Source: Nilaparvata lugens
Taxonomy: Eukaryota > Arthropoda > Insecta > Hemiptera > Delphacidae
NCBI RefSeq assembly: GCF_014356525.2
Contig: NC_052506.1
Coordinates: 9,391,672 to 9,455,671 of the forward strand
Length of the DNA stretch: 64,000 nucleotides
Reading direction: 5' to 3'
Position 1 is the stretch's first letter, and each line of letters opens with the position of its first letter. The notes beneath the pieces are model-generated. The model had not been told where the DNA came from. It did not search any database and saw only the letters and a program-made list of their open reading frames with translations. A program made the position numbers and the translations under genes. Positions 52,722 to 63,166 of this stretch are shown here, one piece after another.

Positions 52722-53432
52722 TTTTTGGTGTGTAGTTGAGAAGTTGATATTGTCGTAATTATTTATCTATAATATAATAAAGGAAAGAACTGGCTTATAC
52801 ACGTTGGGGATAGGAAATTCAGAAATGACGTATCATCACGTCCCAACAACTCAACTGATAAACTTGAAATTTTGCATATTGATTCTTAATTTACCGAGGA
52901 TGGTTAAAGGCCTATTTATTAAATTATTCAGGATATCAGTCTGTCAACTTTTTAATCAGACCCTTGTGGAGCACGGGTTACCTGCTGGTATTATATAAAA
53001 AGACTAAGAAATTGTCAAAAACTACAGATTTTATTAAAGTAGAAAGACCGGTTTCGGTTGTTACAGAGATTGTCAATCTCAGATAAACTAAAACTAAATA
53101 CAAGAGCAGCAGAATTTATACTAGTAGTCGAGTCAGTATATTTTGTAATGCAGGTAAATTTTGTTATAATGGCGAGTCTGTTGCTTAAACCGCCATTTTG
53201 TGACGTTTCTATTATATGCACCGTTAAGTGGGAGGAGACTGTCTAGCTGGGCCAATGGCAGGCGTTAATGTCCTTGACCAATAGCGGTACTCGCCTACTA
53301 GTATAACTTCTGCTGCTCCTCTATTTAGTTTAAGTTTATCAGAGATTGACAATGGTGTAACAACCGAAACCCGTGAAAACTCCTACTTTTAATGAAATAT
53401 GTGGTTTTTAACGATTTCTCAGTCTTCTTATT
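52722..53432 (-). mobile_element. Family G foldback element, long-arm form, with Helitron inside
   Basis: It starts with the reversed G tail (GTGTAGTTGAGAAGTTGATA), contains a Helitron at 52766-52988, then the core, then arms sharing AATACAAGAGCAGCAGAA, CTAGCTGGGCCAATGGCAGG and CCTTGACCAATAGC with the copy at 18863. It ends near TTTCTCAGTCTTCTT. A central segment (53130-53225) differs from the other long-arm copy. The right-arm core GATTGACAATGGTGTAACAA is present but followed by GAAACCCGTG. Confidence 0.82.
52766..52988 (+). mobile_element. Helitron, non-autonomous
   Basis: It starts TCTATAATATAATAAAGGAA and ends GCACGGGTTACCTGCTGG, fitting the CTRR rule. It sits between A and T inside a family G element, and internal landmarks match 44832. 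Confidence 0.88.
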
Positions 53433-53720
53433 TAATAAAAAAAATTTTGTTCAATGAGAATTTAAGCTTGCTGAGAAGAATTAAGAGATTATGATGATTT
53501 AGCTACATATATCACAAAATAATTGTAATATATCTTGAAACCTCGACATAGAATAATTTATTGATTTTTCAATATTTCAGTGCTGGAAACACACACTCAA
53601 GATAATCTTAATCCTCAAGAATTGATGACGATTTAGCTATAAGAACCACAAAATAATTGTAATACAAAATGAAACCTCGACATATAATCATTGATTTTTC
53701 AAGATTTCAGTGCTGGAAAC
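53433..53720. repeat. ~120-bp diverged duplication
   Basis: TATGATGATTTAGCTA.AT.T with CACAAAATAATTGTAATA and GAAACCTCGACATA recurs at about 53490 and 53623, and TTTCAGTGCTGGAAAC at 53575 and 53705. Confidence 0.75.
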
Positions 53721-53738
53721 TACAACAGAATTAATATT

Positions 53739-53992
53739 GAATGAAAAAGACTAGAAATTGTCAAAAAACCACTGATTTATTGATAATTATAAAGACCGGT
53801 TTCGGTTATTACACCATTGTCAATCTCTGATGAATCTCTGATCTCGGAGTTCATCAGAGATTGACAATGGTGTAATAACCGAAACCGGTCTTTATAATTA
53901 TCAATAAATCAGTGGTTTTTTGACAATTTCTTAGTCTTTTTCATTCAATATGAATAATTACCACAATATCAACTTCTCAACTACACAAAAAG
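53739..53992 (+). mobile_element. Family G foldback element, short form, 18-bp TSD
   Basis: It runs from GAATGAAAAAGACTAGAAAT to TTCTCAACTACACAAAAAG. Long near-perfect arms are centred at about 53835. It is flanked by an identical 18-bp sequence, TACAACAGAATTAATATT, at 53721-53738 and 53993-54010. Both arms carry the degenerate hammerhead-like core (TTGACAATGG, GAAACCGGTC). The 3' side alone has the tail ATGAATAATTACCACAATAT. This is the best preserved G copy. Confidence 0.93.
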
Positions 53993-54010
53993 TACAACAG
54001 AATTAATATT

Positions 54011-54341
54011 ACAGAGTATTTGAAAACGGAACATTAAACAGGGAGTTTCATCCATTGGCAAAACAGGAGAAATCGATTTTTATACTAATTGAAAACCAAA
54101 TCAAACTTAATTCATTAATGAGAATAGTGTGAGTACATTTTGTTAACACATGAACCTTTTGACCTATTTTGACCTCTTCCTCAATCTTTCAATTCAAGTT
54201 TGAACCATTCAAACTCAAACTCCCTCGACTCCTTTAAACCCAAAGAACAGTAATACTAAACATTCTATAAAACACAGGATTTTCTCCTTTACCACTAATA
54301 TAACCCATCATTACAGCATTTGGTATTGGTATAATAGTCTA
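54011..54341. other. No recognised feature
   Basis: Mixed sequence, no repeat or frame of note. Confidence 0.4.
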
Positions 54342-54762
54342 ATATCGGGGCACCAAGCTTCGCTCGTTATTTTTATTTATTGATAAACAGAACACAATTC
54401 TCTAAAATGATCGTGTTTATATTTTACAGCTGGCTATACGTCAGCTTATGAATTTCGGGGATGCGATATTTTGATTTTCCTCAGAATCACTGGCTCACTT
54501 TTTACTATCCACAGATGACGAAAGTCTCAGCTGTTTCAGCCAAGGATGATTTATCCTTTTAATGTCGTTCAGCGAGGTTTCCCAAGGATGAGACCTAGTG
54601 CAATCGAATTTTTATATCATAAACCTACTATGTTCCAAATTTCGTGAAAATCGTTAAAGCCGTTTTCGAGATTCGTTGAACATGAATAAATAGACTAACC
54701 ATAAATATAAATAACAAAATGTAAAAATATATACAGATATTGCTCGCTTAATATAATAGGAT
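54342..54762 (-). mobile_element. Family H element, complete
   Basis: On the minus strand it runs from ATCCTATTATATTAAGCGAG to AACGAGCGAAGCTTGGTGCC then CCGATAT. Full length, about 420 bp, with only minor changes from the copies at 14313 and 47587. Confidence 0.88.
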
Positions 54763-55486
54763 ACATCAACTTCAACCGTGTTTGGTTGGTTGGTTAATCT
54801 TATCTCTTAGGATACCAACACAAGAACGAAATGTTCATGAAGGTTTAAAAAGCCGGAGATAGGTGAAACAGAACATTATGAGACTGTGTCCTTGCAATGC
54901 AATACTAATTCTGTTGCGGTCATTGATACGTGGAAGAGTCTCTCACGATTTTGATTTTTATCTCTCACACAACACAAACTCTCACTCTCGCTCTCTCTCT
55001 ATCTATCTATCTATCTATCTCTCTCTATACTTGATGAGCATTGCTACTTTAGTTTTTCGTTAGTGGCAGACGTAAAACGAGCAGAAGACACTCAGCTCTC
55101 AACTGGATAAGGCACGACTGGTCCGAGGTCTGACTTGTTCCTGAAAGGGAACCGACAGCCGTGACACACACCAACACCGAGAACTTTCTTCTCTACACTG
55201 AATCATTCGAATGAAAGTGGTTTTTCAAGAACCGCTTCTCCGCTGCTTATTTCAATTACAAGCTTTTTATCTCACCGATCGAGAAGAGGTGCTTACTGCT
55301 CTTTCCAACGACCTAACCCAATCTTGGTCCATCTCTCATGTATCCAGAATTCAATACTCAACAAAAATATAAAATACTGTGAGAATTTTTCCAGTCATTC
55401 ATGACACAACTCAGAATAATTGTGTATTTCACTTAGGTGACAGTTTTGTAAAGTTTTTTTACAATCTGATAATTTGTGTAACTTAA
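54763..55486. other. Unique-looking stretch; CTAT microsatellite at 54985-55027
   Basis: CTCTCT passes into CTATCTATC repeats. 55060-55320 is more balanced in composition and has no repeat relatives or recognisable exon. Confidence 0.4.
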
Positions 55487-55872
55487 GGTGCGAAAATTAT
55501 CAATATCAATATAATGTATACTATATCAGATTTACGCGTTGCGAACATGAGAAATTCACTTTTAATCAGCTGAATTCAGATGCCAAGCTTTTTATATCTA
55601 TATCTTATACTGTTTCTGTAAAAATACAGATATAGTCAGTTACTTTTAATCAGCGAACATGAGAAATTCACTTTTAATCAGCTGATGCCAAGCTTTTTAT
55701 ATCTATATCTTATACCGTTTCTGTAAAAATACAGATATAGTCAGCTGATTAAAAGTGACTGACTATATCTGTATTTTTACAGAAACGGTATAAGATATAG
55801 ATATAAAAAGCTTGGCATCAGCTGATTAAAAGTGAATTGCTCATGTTCGCGGCGCGTACATCTGTACGCACC
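55487..55872. mobile_element. Family I hairpin element with duplicated arm
   Basis: It runs from GGTGCGAAAAT to ATCTGTACGCACC with flanking CTTAA and TTAAG. ACATGAGAAATTCACTTTTA with AATCAGCTGA and the CCAAGCTTTTTATATCTATA block occurs twice at the left (from about 55545 and 55655) and once inverted at the right, so one arm has been duplicated. The centre is near 55755. Confidence 0.85.
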
Positions 55873-56320
55873 TTAAGATTGCCAATCAGAATACTTTTGA
55901 CATAATTTTAATATGGATCCTTTCTTTGAAGTGTTAGTTTAAGAAAATTTGAAACTATAATGTACAAGTTCCTAAAATCCAAACCACTCTGTTCACGCAA
56001 AGAATGGCTTGATTTGAGTATGGAGAGCCTTTCTTTTTTATGATTTACTTCACTGTTTAAATATAACTTATTCATAGGCTATATCCATTTATGTATAGAA
56101 CTCATGTTTTGTTGAAGCATATTTTGATGTGTGTTCCGACTCCATATTTACTTCTGTGAAACGCTTTATTTTGTATTTGTCTGTGTGACTATTGTATGTT
56201 TTATGTTTTCTGATGACTATGTCTATTGCACTATGTGTTTAATGGCAGTAAAGAATTCTAATTCTAAAACATTGAGTAGTTTTAAACATTTAAACACCAT
56301 CTCGGTTTAAACGTGGAATG
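55873..56320. mobile_element. Local repeat interrupted by a LINE-like end
   Basis: AATCAGAATACTTTTGACAT with TATGGATCCTT (55880-55935) and ACATTGAGTAGTTTTAAACA with CCATCTCGGTTTAAACG (56270-56315) occur contiguously at 56750-56840. The intervening 56040-56270 ends in GTAAAGAATTCTAATTCTAA and looks like a retroelement 3' end inserted into the first copy. Confidence 0.65.
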
Positions 56321-56499
56321 AAAAGTGATAGTTTTTTAAATCTTTTTATACGATCTGATAATTGGCGTTAGTTAACATCATACACATCATATACAGCTGT
56401 GCTTCTAGAATTAAGTTTGTTTTTCAGTTCTTTTTCAAAATTATTTCTTCAATATATGAATCTTCTCTATTCAAGTGATAATAATGTGAAATATCTGTT

Positions 56500-56735
56500 C
56501 TATTTTTTGTTTTGAAGCATCTACATTTGAAAATTTACTTTGTGACTGAACATATTAGTGGTCTGAAAATTTTGCGAAGTGAAGAGCTACAAGACTTAAC
56601 CTATTTCGGACTATGTGTAACCATATCTAAATTGGGGAGAGGAATAGCACAAGGTTACCTTATTTTTCCTCTCTCTATCATTTATATGATGTATACTTAT
56701 TATATCAATCAATAAAGAATAAATAAAGAATAAAG
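56500..56735 (+). mobile_element. LINE-like 3' end, reference copy
   Basis: TTTTGAAGCATCTACATTTG through CTACAAGACTTAACCTATTT, then the hairpin GGGGAGAGGAATAGC ... TTTTTCCTCTCT, and a tail of AATAAAGAATAAATAAAGAA. It matches 1660-1905 and, in reverse, the units of the 104-bp array at 118-935. Confidence 0.75.
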
Positions 56736-57865
56736 TTAGATTGATTGTCAATCAGAATACTCCTTACATTTTAATACGGATCCTTCGTTTGAAACATTGA
56801 GTAGTTTTGAACATTTAAACGCCATCTCGGTTTGGAATGAAACAGGTTATATTATAAGCGACCATGGCTACATGTAATCTTTAATGAAGAAGGTGCATTA
56901 TTATGGCCTGTAGTATATTGTCGATTCTTACTGTAACTCTATTATAGTGGTATAGCTTTATATTATGGTATTATATTATAGTAGCTTCCTCAACACTGTA
57001 ATAAAAATATACATTACAATTTACGTCCGTGTAGTTTTGTCTCGTTATCGCTTGTTGACAGATGTCGTCATTTTAGAGCGTGAGAACTGCAATTATGTTA
57101 TTCTTTTATGAGTCTCCTTTCCACACCAGATAGTAAGTCAAGTAATCTTTATTTTGTTACGTGATTCAAAATTTATTCTAAATTTTTACTGCCTACATCA
57201 ATAACGTAACAACACTACCAATAATATTTTAGCGAATTTTAATCACCTATATGGATTAAGGAGAGGAAACGTAGGTAAAATACGACATTTTAATTGTAAT
57301 GTATTATCAGAATGCTTCTTCAACACTACCAATATTATTTTAGCAAACCTTTATCACCTATATTGATAACAGTAGATGATTCATTTTTGCTCTCAAATCA
57401 TACCCTGTGTTCTTTCAAGAGAATAGAAGCCGTTACAACAATAAATGGAGGTCATTTTTGGCAAGACAAAGTAATTGATACTTGATAATGTAGAGCAGTG
57501 AAGTGCATTGGTTGCTGGCATGTGCAAGAGAGCGTACTGCCAAGCCGGAATTACGTCTGGCCACAAACTGTCACGCGTCACAAGACCTGGTATGCACCTT
57601 TAATTATTTATCAACTAGACCAAGTTCACAGCTTCGTGCTCTACATCTCTAGATGTGCAACAAGAAACCAACTCAAGCCACGCGTTTCCCAGATGCTGCA
57701 TTTGAACAAAAACGCTCCCGGCGGAATTTTAACACAGTGTTGAGAAGCGAATTTCCAAGACTGAAACCAGCGTATTGATACGAGACAGCAAAGATGTGGA
57801 GAAGTGCTGATCGAATTTTTGAATAATATTACAAACAGTCTAGCTTCATGGAAGGAATATACTAG
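56736..57865. repeat. Mostly unrecognised; 121-bp duplication near 57205
   Basis: AACACTACCAATA.TATTTTAGC with ATCACCTATAT recurs at about 57209 and 57331. The rest, including an 81-codon frame at 57498, shows no recognisable family. Confidence 0.5.
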
Positions 57866-57884
57866 TAGTTCTGTGAATTCTGGA

Positions 57885-58030
57885 CTATTTATAGTGTATA
57901 AATCAAAATTCGGGAAAGAAACAGTTTTGGGCTGTGCCTGTTAGTACTTCCCCAATCATTTTAAAGAATTGTGTTCGGTTTATCTAAAGTCAATAAATGA
58001 AAAATAACGAGCGAAGCACGGTGCCCCGAT
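57885..58030 (+). mobile_element. LINE-like 3' hairpin fragment next to family H end
   Basis: GGGAAAGAAACAGTTTTGGG, CTGTGCCTGTTAGTACTTCC is the same loop and stem type as at 10045. It is followed by GTGTTCGGTTTATC and AATAACGAGCGAAGCACGGT GCCCCGATAT, the 3' end of a family H element whose 5' part is missing. Confidence 0.65.
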
Positions 58031-58035
58031 ATTAT

Positions 58036-58596
58036 GGAGTAAAAGGAGGAAGAGGAAAGATAGAAACTAAGATACATGAAGCAGTAACTAATAAGTGTTA
58101 AAATGAATAGATAAATGCATACTGATCTAGTGCACTCGGTCGAACGCAAAGCTGATAAAGCACGTACGAATCTTCTATTGTTATGTCAGTCCGTATTTTC
58201 ATCTTGTTACAGTAATTACTATGTCGATGATAACGTCCCAATAGCATGCATAGCCACAGTACCTCGATAATGGTCAAAACCAGACGATGCACAGCAGAAT
58301 TACTATCAGTGGACTTTAGTGAATCAGTGAGTGCGCTTGGCCAGAATGCAATGTGCCATTCGACGCGGAACAGCATAGTAATAGAGTGAAGAGAGATTCG
58401 GCCGAAATCCGAACAAGCCCTCGTCTCTTCGAGCAGACGGAGCCACTTCAGATATTCAAGTCATACAAAAGAGGAGGACTCTACAAGTGGATGTTAGCAG
58501 ACGAGTCACATCGCTATGCTGCACAATCGTACAGTATAAACACTCTCATACAAACACTCGCCAGTCATATTTGAGAGCCAACTACTCTGCTGCTGC
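58036..58596. other. No recognised gene
   Basis: Balanced composition with overlapping frames on both strands (92 codons minus, 73 plus) without recognisable motifs; possibly single-copy host DNA. Confidence 0.35.
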
Positions 58597-58785
58597 TGTG
58601 AATATGTTACAAGTACCCCATAACAGCTGATTTCAACTACAACAAACACTGATTTGTGTGAATATGTTACAAAATTACCCTATAACAACTGATGTTGACT
58701 ACAACAAACACTGATTTGTGTGAATATGTTACAAAATTACCCTATAACAACTGATGTTGACTACAACTAACACCGATTTGCCCAT
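58597..58785. repeat. ~61-bp tandem repeat, 3 units
   Basis: TGAATATGTTACAA recurs at 58599, 58659 and 58721, with ACAACTGATGTTGACTACAA between. Confidence 0.92.
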
Positions 58786-58869
58786 ACAGATACTACACTT
58801 CGTCAGGAGCTCGACTACTATTTCAAACTACTAATATGTCCTGAACTAAACGTGAATAAAATAGTTAAC

Positions 58870-59336
58870 TATAGTGAGGTCCACGTTGAAATCGAAGTGT
58901 TTGTTTAGCAATGGTATTGCTATCCTTGTTTATCATTCAACAAAGTGGATAGCGCTATCTCTTTATTGCTTTGCTCTGTTGCCACATCAAATCAATCAAG
59001 TCAGGTAGATTTATTCCCACAATTTACAAATGAAATCGATGAACTAAATTTAAGAAAATTAATATTATATTAAACTAAATCGTCTTTCAACAATGTAGAA
59101 TTAATAATTGATTAACAAAATATTGAATCTAAATTGTAAAAATTCATTATGAAATTATTGAAAATATAATTTCTTGCTTAATAAAATATAATTGATTATT
59201 TTAAACGAGAATGAACAATAATTACATCAATAAACCTGTATCAGCTACCGTCTATAGAAGGAATTGACAAGACAGAGGATCGTCTACGTTTTTCTCCTAT
59301 CTTTCTCCACTGACATTGAACGTGGGCCTCATTATA
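58870..59336. mobile_element. Family M MITE, long form, reference copy
   Basis: TATAGTGAGGTCCACGTTGA at the left and GAACGTGGGCCTCATTATA at the right. Without the LINE insertion of the 9602 copy, it shows GAATGAACAATAATTACATC as continuous sequence. About 90 bases near 58990-59078 (AAATCAATCAAGTCAGGTAG on) are absent from other copies and may be a small insertion. Confidence 0.88.
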
Positions 59337-60030
59337 GCAAAGCTAAGTAGATAGGAAAGTACGTTCTATATTGTATTATTCACAGTAATTTATTCTTTGG
59401 GAAATAAGACTGTTAGGATATATAGCACCTATAATGACAAGAATTCCATGAAATCAAGTTGTTAAAAAAAAAGATGAACCAAAAATGGAATTGTGAATGG
59501 GGCACTATCTTCAATGCATAAAAATTAAGTAAACTCCAACGTCTCAAGACAATAGAGTATTATAGAAGAGAGAACATCGTAAACAAGAATAACATGAAGG
59601 AAAAGTTTTACAGATGGGATGATCATAATATCATATCCACTGAGAAGATTGCTACGTTTCCAATCATTAGAATCATTTGTGACTGACCATTAGCTCTATT
59701 ATAGTACTTTTCTATACTCTGTCTACTGTGTAGAATCTACAAATGGTAGAATTTAAAAAATTTGCAACAATGTTGAGCCAATATAAAATGAACATCAAGT
59801 ATTGCTAATGCACAAGTAATGGTTTTATTCTATGTATTAAAAACAAATTACTCTTCTAACACCTGGAGAAGTGCCAAACACTGCTTAGAATAATTGTGAA
59901 CTTGACCTACAAATCTCAACAATAGAAACAAATATTCGGCTTAAACATAATCAATATAACACATTGAATCATATATTTTTCACATATTATAGTAGTTAAT
60001 AGTAAAATCACTTCACTTATATGGGTTATT
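59337..60030. other. No recognised feature
   Basis: AT-rich, no frame or repeat of note. Confidence 0.4.
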
Positions 60031-60034
60031 TTTT

Positions 60035-60175
60035 TTAATGATTAAAAACTATAAAAACATGAAGTACCCTTCTATTTAAAACAACTTGATTCGGCCATTG
60101 GCTATTTTGATTCTTGCATTCAAACTTGAAAATGGCCAAGGGCCAAAAATAGTTGTTTTAAATGAAAGGGGACTT
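60035..60175. mobile_element. Diverged P-like foldback element
   Basis: ATGAAGTACCCTTCTATTTA with AAACAACTT pairs with AGTTGTTTTAAATGAAAGGG and GACTTCAT. Near the centre, CGGCCATTGG and AATGGCCAAGGGCC face each other. On the minus strand CCAATGGCCGAATCAAGTTG resembles the stem II, GAAAC and AGTTGTT part of the P core, strongly degraded. Confidence 0.5.
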
Positions 60176-60199
60176 CATATTTTGTATTGTTTTCAATAA

Positions 60200-60561
60200 T
60201 TTTCAGTTAATGAGTAGTTTATTATATTATCAAGAAGTAATCTTGCATTCGATTTATTTAATCGCATATTGCAGGGGATGATTTGTGTTAGAATTTTTAC
60301 TAAGTGAAATTTTCAATATTTTTGTGATTGTGAAGGAAGATTTTTGTTTGGATTTGTATTTTGAAACTTATTAATCTGATAAATTTGAAATTATTGTAGT
60401 ACATACATTTTTTGGACTCAAAATAGTGTGTGAATTAAGTTATCATTTACATAACCTCTAGACTGTGTATTCCATATTAAGGTTTAAAGAAGTTTTGGGC
60501 GAATGCCTGTTGTTTTTACCTGCATTGTATCTATTGTCTATGAATAAATGAAATGAAATGA
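60200..60561 (+). mobile_element. LINE-like 3' UTR with GAAAT tail
   Basis: The T-rich body ends with AGAAGTTTTGGGCGAATGCC, TGTTGTTTTTACC and a tail AATAAATGAAATGAAATGA. The loop wording matches 10060 and 57920, but the outer stem is weaker. No coding part. Confidence 0.55.
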
Positions 60562-60905
60562 TAGGTAACCCTCACAACAATACTGACTTTCACCAAATTT
60601 TTACTACGTTTTTTCTGATATTTATTCGCCAGGAGCCATATTATAGAAAAAGTATATTCCTATATAATATGATCCTTAAGTATATTGATCTTTCTCACAA
60701 CTCGTTTGCAATAATACGAAAATATATAATTCAACATTCAATGGCTTGTTCTTGAGACAAAATAACAGACATACAATAGTATGATTCTACACGATGGATA
60801 CTTCAACCTTATTCTCAAAGCTATAATATTTTGATAATAATTATTATTGACCGAAACTCCAAATTTGAATAAAAATGTCATATCTCAGTAATTTTCATCT
60901 GTATA

Positions 60906-61089
60906 AGGCTAGGCACACACCAGTTAGTGAAGACAAGACAAGACACGATTAGTCACAATACTTCACATAGTTTCTTATGAAACATGTCTAATTACAGTGA
61001 CTAATCAGTGTGAGTTGCGTCATAAGCAACAATGTGAAGTATTGTGACTGAACGTGTCTTGTCTTGTCTAACTGATGTGCGCCTAGCCT
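60906..61089. mobile_element. Hairpin MITE with AGGCTAGGC ends
   Basis: AGGCTAGGCACACACCAGTT at the left and AACTGATGTGCGCCTAGCCT at the right, with inner AGACAAGACAAGACACG pairing with CGTGTCTTGTCTTGTCT and TAGTCACAATACTTCACAT with ATGTGAAGTATTGTGACT. 184 bp. Confidence 0.9.
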
Positions 61090-61350
61090 AATGTGTTGTG
61101 TTTATTTTTTATTCAATTGAATATTCATAATAATCATTTTCCTGCGTTTCCTCTTAACAAGAAAATCGGGAAACTTATCAAAAAGATTAAAGACTTTTTC
61201 AAAGTCGCTAACTGGTGTGCGACTAGCCTAATGTTTTGTGTTTATTTTTTATTCAACTGAACTTTCATTCTGATCAAAATCTGACTCTGCTCTTAACAAG
61301 AAAATCGGAAAACCTATCAAAAAGATGAAAGACTTTTTCGAAGTCGCTAA
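61087..61350. repeat. 140-bp tandem duplication
   Basis: CCTAATG.TTTGTGTTTATTT at 61087 and 61227, each followed by TCTTAACAAGAAAATCGG and AAAAAGAT.AAAGACTTTTTC. The repeated unit includes the terminus of the preceding MITE (ACTGGTGTGCGACTAGCCTA at 61209), so duplication followed MITE insertion. Confidence 0.88.
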
Positions 61351-61773
61351 GTGAATAAAAACGATAATAGCAATCTTTTCATGTTGGAGCATTAGACTGT
61401 CTATTAACCTCCACTATATCCGCCAGCCAACATTATCTCTGAACCTTCACCTAAATCTCCTAAGCACATCTTTTTACTCCATTTTCGAGGCTTCTTATCA
61501 CTCCAGGAACATATTCTATGGAGTGCTGAACATCCCATCCTCATATTCTCAGATTGGATGATAAGGAGAACTGGTAATCAGTGGGCCATTCAAGGGGTTC
61601 ATAGCATTATTCTACTGTTATAAAGATTAGGTTATGATATCTATATTAGGTCCGATATCTAAATAGTTCAAATTTCTAATCAAAATTTATACTAGTAGGA
61701 TCTGAATACCGTTGAGACGATCTTTTACCGAAGTGTGAAAATATTCTCCCTGAAATCATTTTAGGGCCGGTTT
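61351..61773. other. No recognised feature
   Basis: Mixed sequence, no frame or repeat of note. Confidence 0.4.
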
Positions 61774-62102
61774 CCAAGCTCGGGATTTAGCTAAGTTCTA
61801 GACAGCTGGAGTCAGAAAACTGATTTTCCAAAACGGGGCGTAGTCGCAGTTTTTATCACAGTTTATATTTTCTCATTTCTATAATAATTGGAAACGTTTT
61901 TCCTTCACGATATTAAACATTCAAAATACCTGAAACATTACACTATTTTCTCTTCATTTTAAGTTCAATTTTCTATTTTTTTCGAAATTTAATTCAAACG
62001 TGACTATGACAATGACTACGCCCCGTTTCGGAAAGCCAATTTTCTGACTCCAGCTGTTTGAATTCTAGAACTTAGCTAAATCTCGAGCCCAGAGACCGGC
62101 CC
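61774..62102. mobile_element. Family J PIF/Harbinger-like MITE, TTA TSD
   Basis: GGGCCGGTTTCCAAGCTCGG and CCCAGAGACCGGCCC as termini, arms of about 80-90 bp to AAACGGGGCGTAGTCGCAG. It is flanked by TTA at 61771-61773 and 62103-62105. GGG-start termini and a TTA (TWA) duplication are the PIF/Harbinger signature. Confidence 0.9.
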
Positions 62103-62264
62103 TTAGTATCATAAGGATGAAAATACTTGCAAAAACATGTTTAAACTGGGTTATCGTTTGTGCGTAAATGCCGTCGTCGACCACGACAGGGTGAGGATTA
62201 CAAATTGGGTAGATTTCAATCTGTCTAAATAATCTAAAAGATTATTTTTAATTATGTTTCAATG

Positions 62265-62400
62265 GGGGAGGTTGAGTTTATACTTTTTCATACTTTTAAA
62301 TGACAATATGATGATATTATTAGAAAGGTTATGGTTCTTGAATAATAAACACAAATAATGAAAAGTTATCCGATCAGCTGTTTTAGCAAACATGAAATTT
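62265..62400. repeat. Dispersed repeat, partner inverted at 6605-6765
   Basis: GGGGGAGGTTGAGTTTATAC, AAATGACAATATGATGATAT, AATAATGAAAAGTTATC and GATCAGCTGTTTT match the reverse complement of 6605-6765 in the same order. Confidence 0.7.
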
Positions 62401-62437
62401 GGACAATATGAATGTCAATAATGCTTGTCGTCGTCTT

Positions 62438-62638
62438 AAGGTAGGCGCACACAGATCGTCATCGGACGGACGGCACGCATCGGACGGATCGCATGATTAG
62501 ATTTGATGCATTGTTTTCAATTGGAGTCCGCATCGTATAGGTATGCGCACTCTAATTGAAAACAATGCATCAAATCTAATCGTCCGATCCGTCCGATGCG
62601 TGCCGTCCGTCCGATGACGATCTGTGTGCGCCTACCTT
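62438..62638. mobile_element. Near-perfect hairpin MITE, GTAGGCGCACAC ends
   Basis: AAGGTAGGCGCACACAGATC to TTTTCAATTGGAGT is complementary to ACTCTAATTGAAAACAATGC to TGTGTGCGCCTACCTT over about 90 bases per arm, with a ~20-base loop. GC content is far above that of its surroundings, with repeated CGGACGG words. No TSD is obvious. Confidence 0.93.
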
Positions 62639-62742
62639 TACAAGGAAACTCACGGGGATGATCGACATTGTAAAACCGGTAGCAATAATCAAGGTGTTAA
62701 TCTGGGTTATTATGATAAATGAGTTATATGACTTATATGACT

Positions 62743-63052
62743 CTTATACTCAGGGTCAGGGACGAGTTGGATGTTCTTGAATGTAGGTCTGTGATACACA
62801 GGGATTTCACCAGACAAGCATGTCATCTGAATGTTCCTTTTGTCAGGCTAAAAAACTTCAAGGCCATTATACTATAATTCTATTAGAATATTATCAATCA
62901 AGGCATTCAATAAGCTGCCTGTTAGTGTGAGAAATATGAATTAAGCCCGTTTAAAAACACTAGTTGAAAAGCTGCTAAAAGAGAACCCATTATATGATGT
63001 AGAGGAATTTTTCAATTTGCCCGTCCATGTAGTAAATACTTATTTTGTGTGA
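62743..63052 (+). pseudogene. Non-LTR retrotransposon ORF2 C-terminus, decayed
   Basis: The first frame (62743-62874) reads RVRDELDVLECRSVIHRDF and ACHLNVPFVRLKNFK. The next part continues one frame over from 62906 with FNKLPVSVRNMN, a stop, then ENPLYDVEEFFNLP and a stop at 63050-63052. The order (tR...l.vP..r......f..sI...FNKLP.s.R......K..l...L...P.Y..eEFl) is that of the post-RT region of insect LINE elements. One frameshift and two internal stops show it is dead. It is followed by a short 3' UTR with a TATTC tail. Confidence 0.82.
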
Positions 63053-63166
63053 TTATACGGTAATATATGTGTATGAATTGGCTCAGTAGTTTTATAGGAT
63101 TTTGTTCTTGACGACACCTAATGTACATTAAATTGTATTTATTGGTGGATTAACGTATTCTATTCT
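63053..63166 (+). mobile_element. 3' UTR and TATTC tail of the LINE at 62743
   Basis: The sequence after the stop runs to AACGTATTCTATTCTATGAT. The TATTC pentamer tail also occurs after a retroelement-like end at 43340-43370 and is the complement of the AATAG microsatellite at 34043-35372. Confidence 0.6.
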
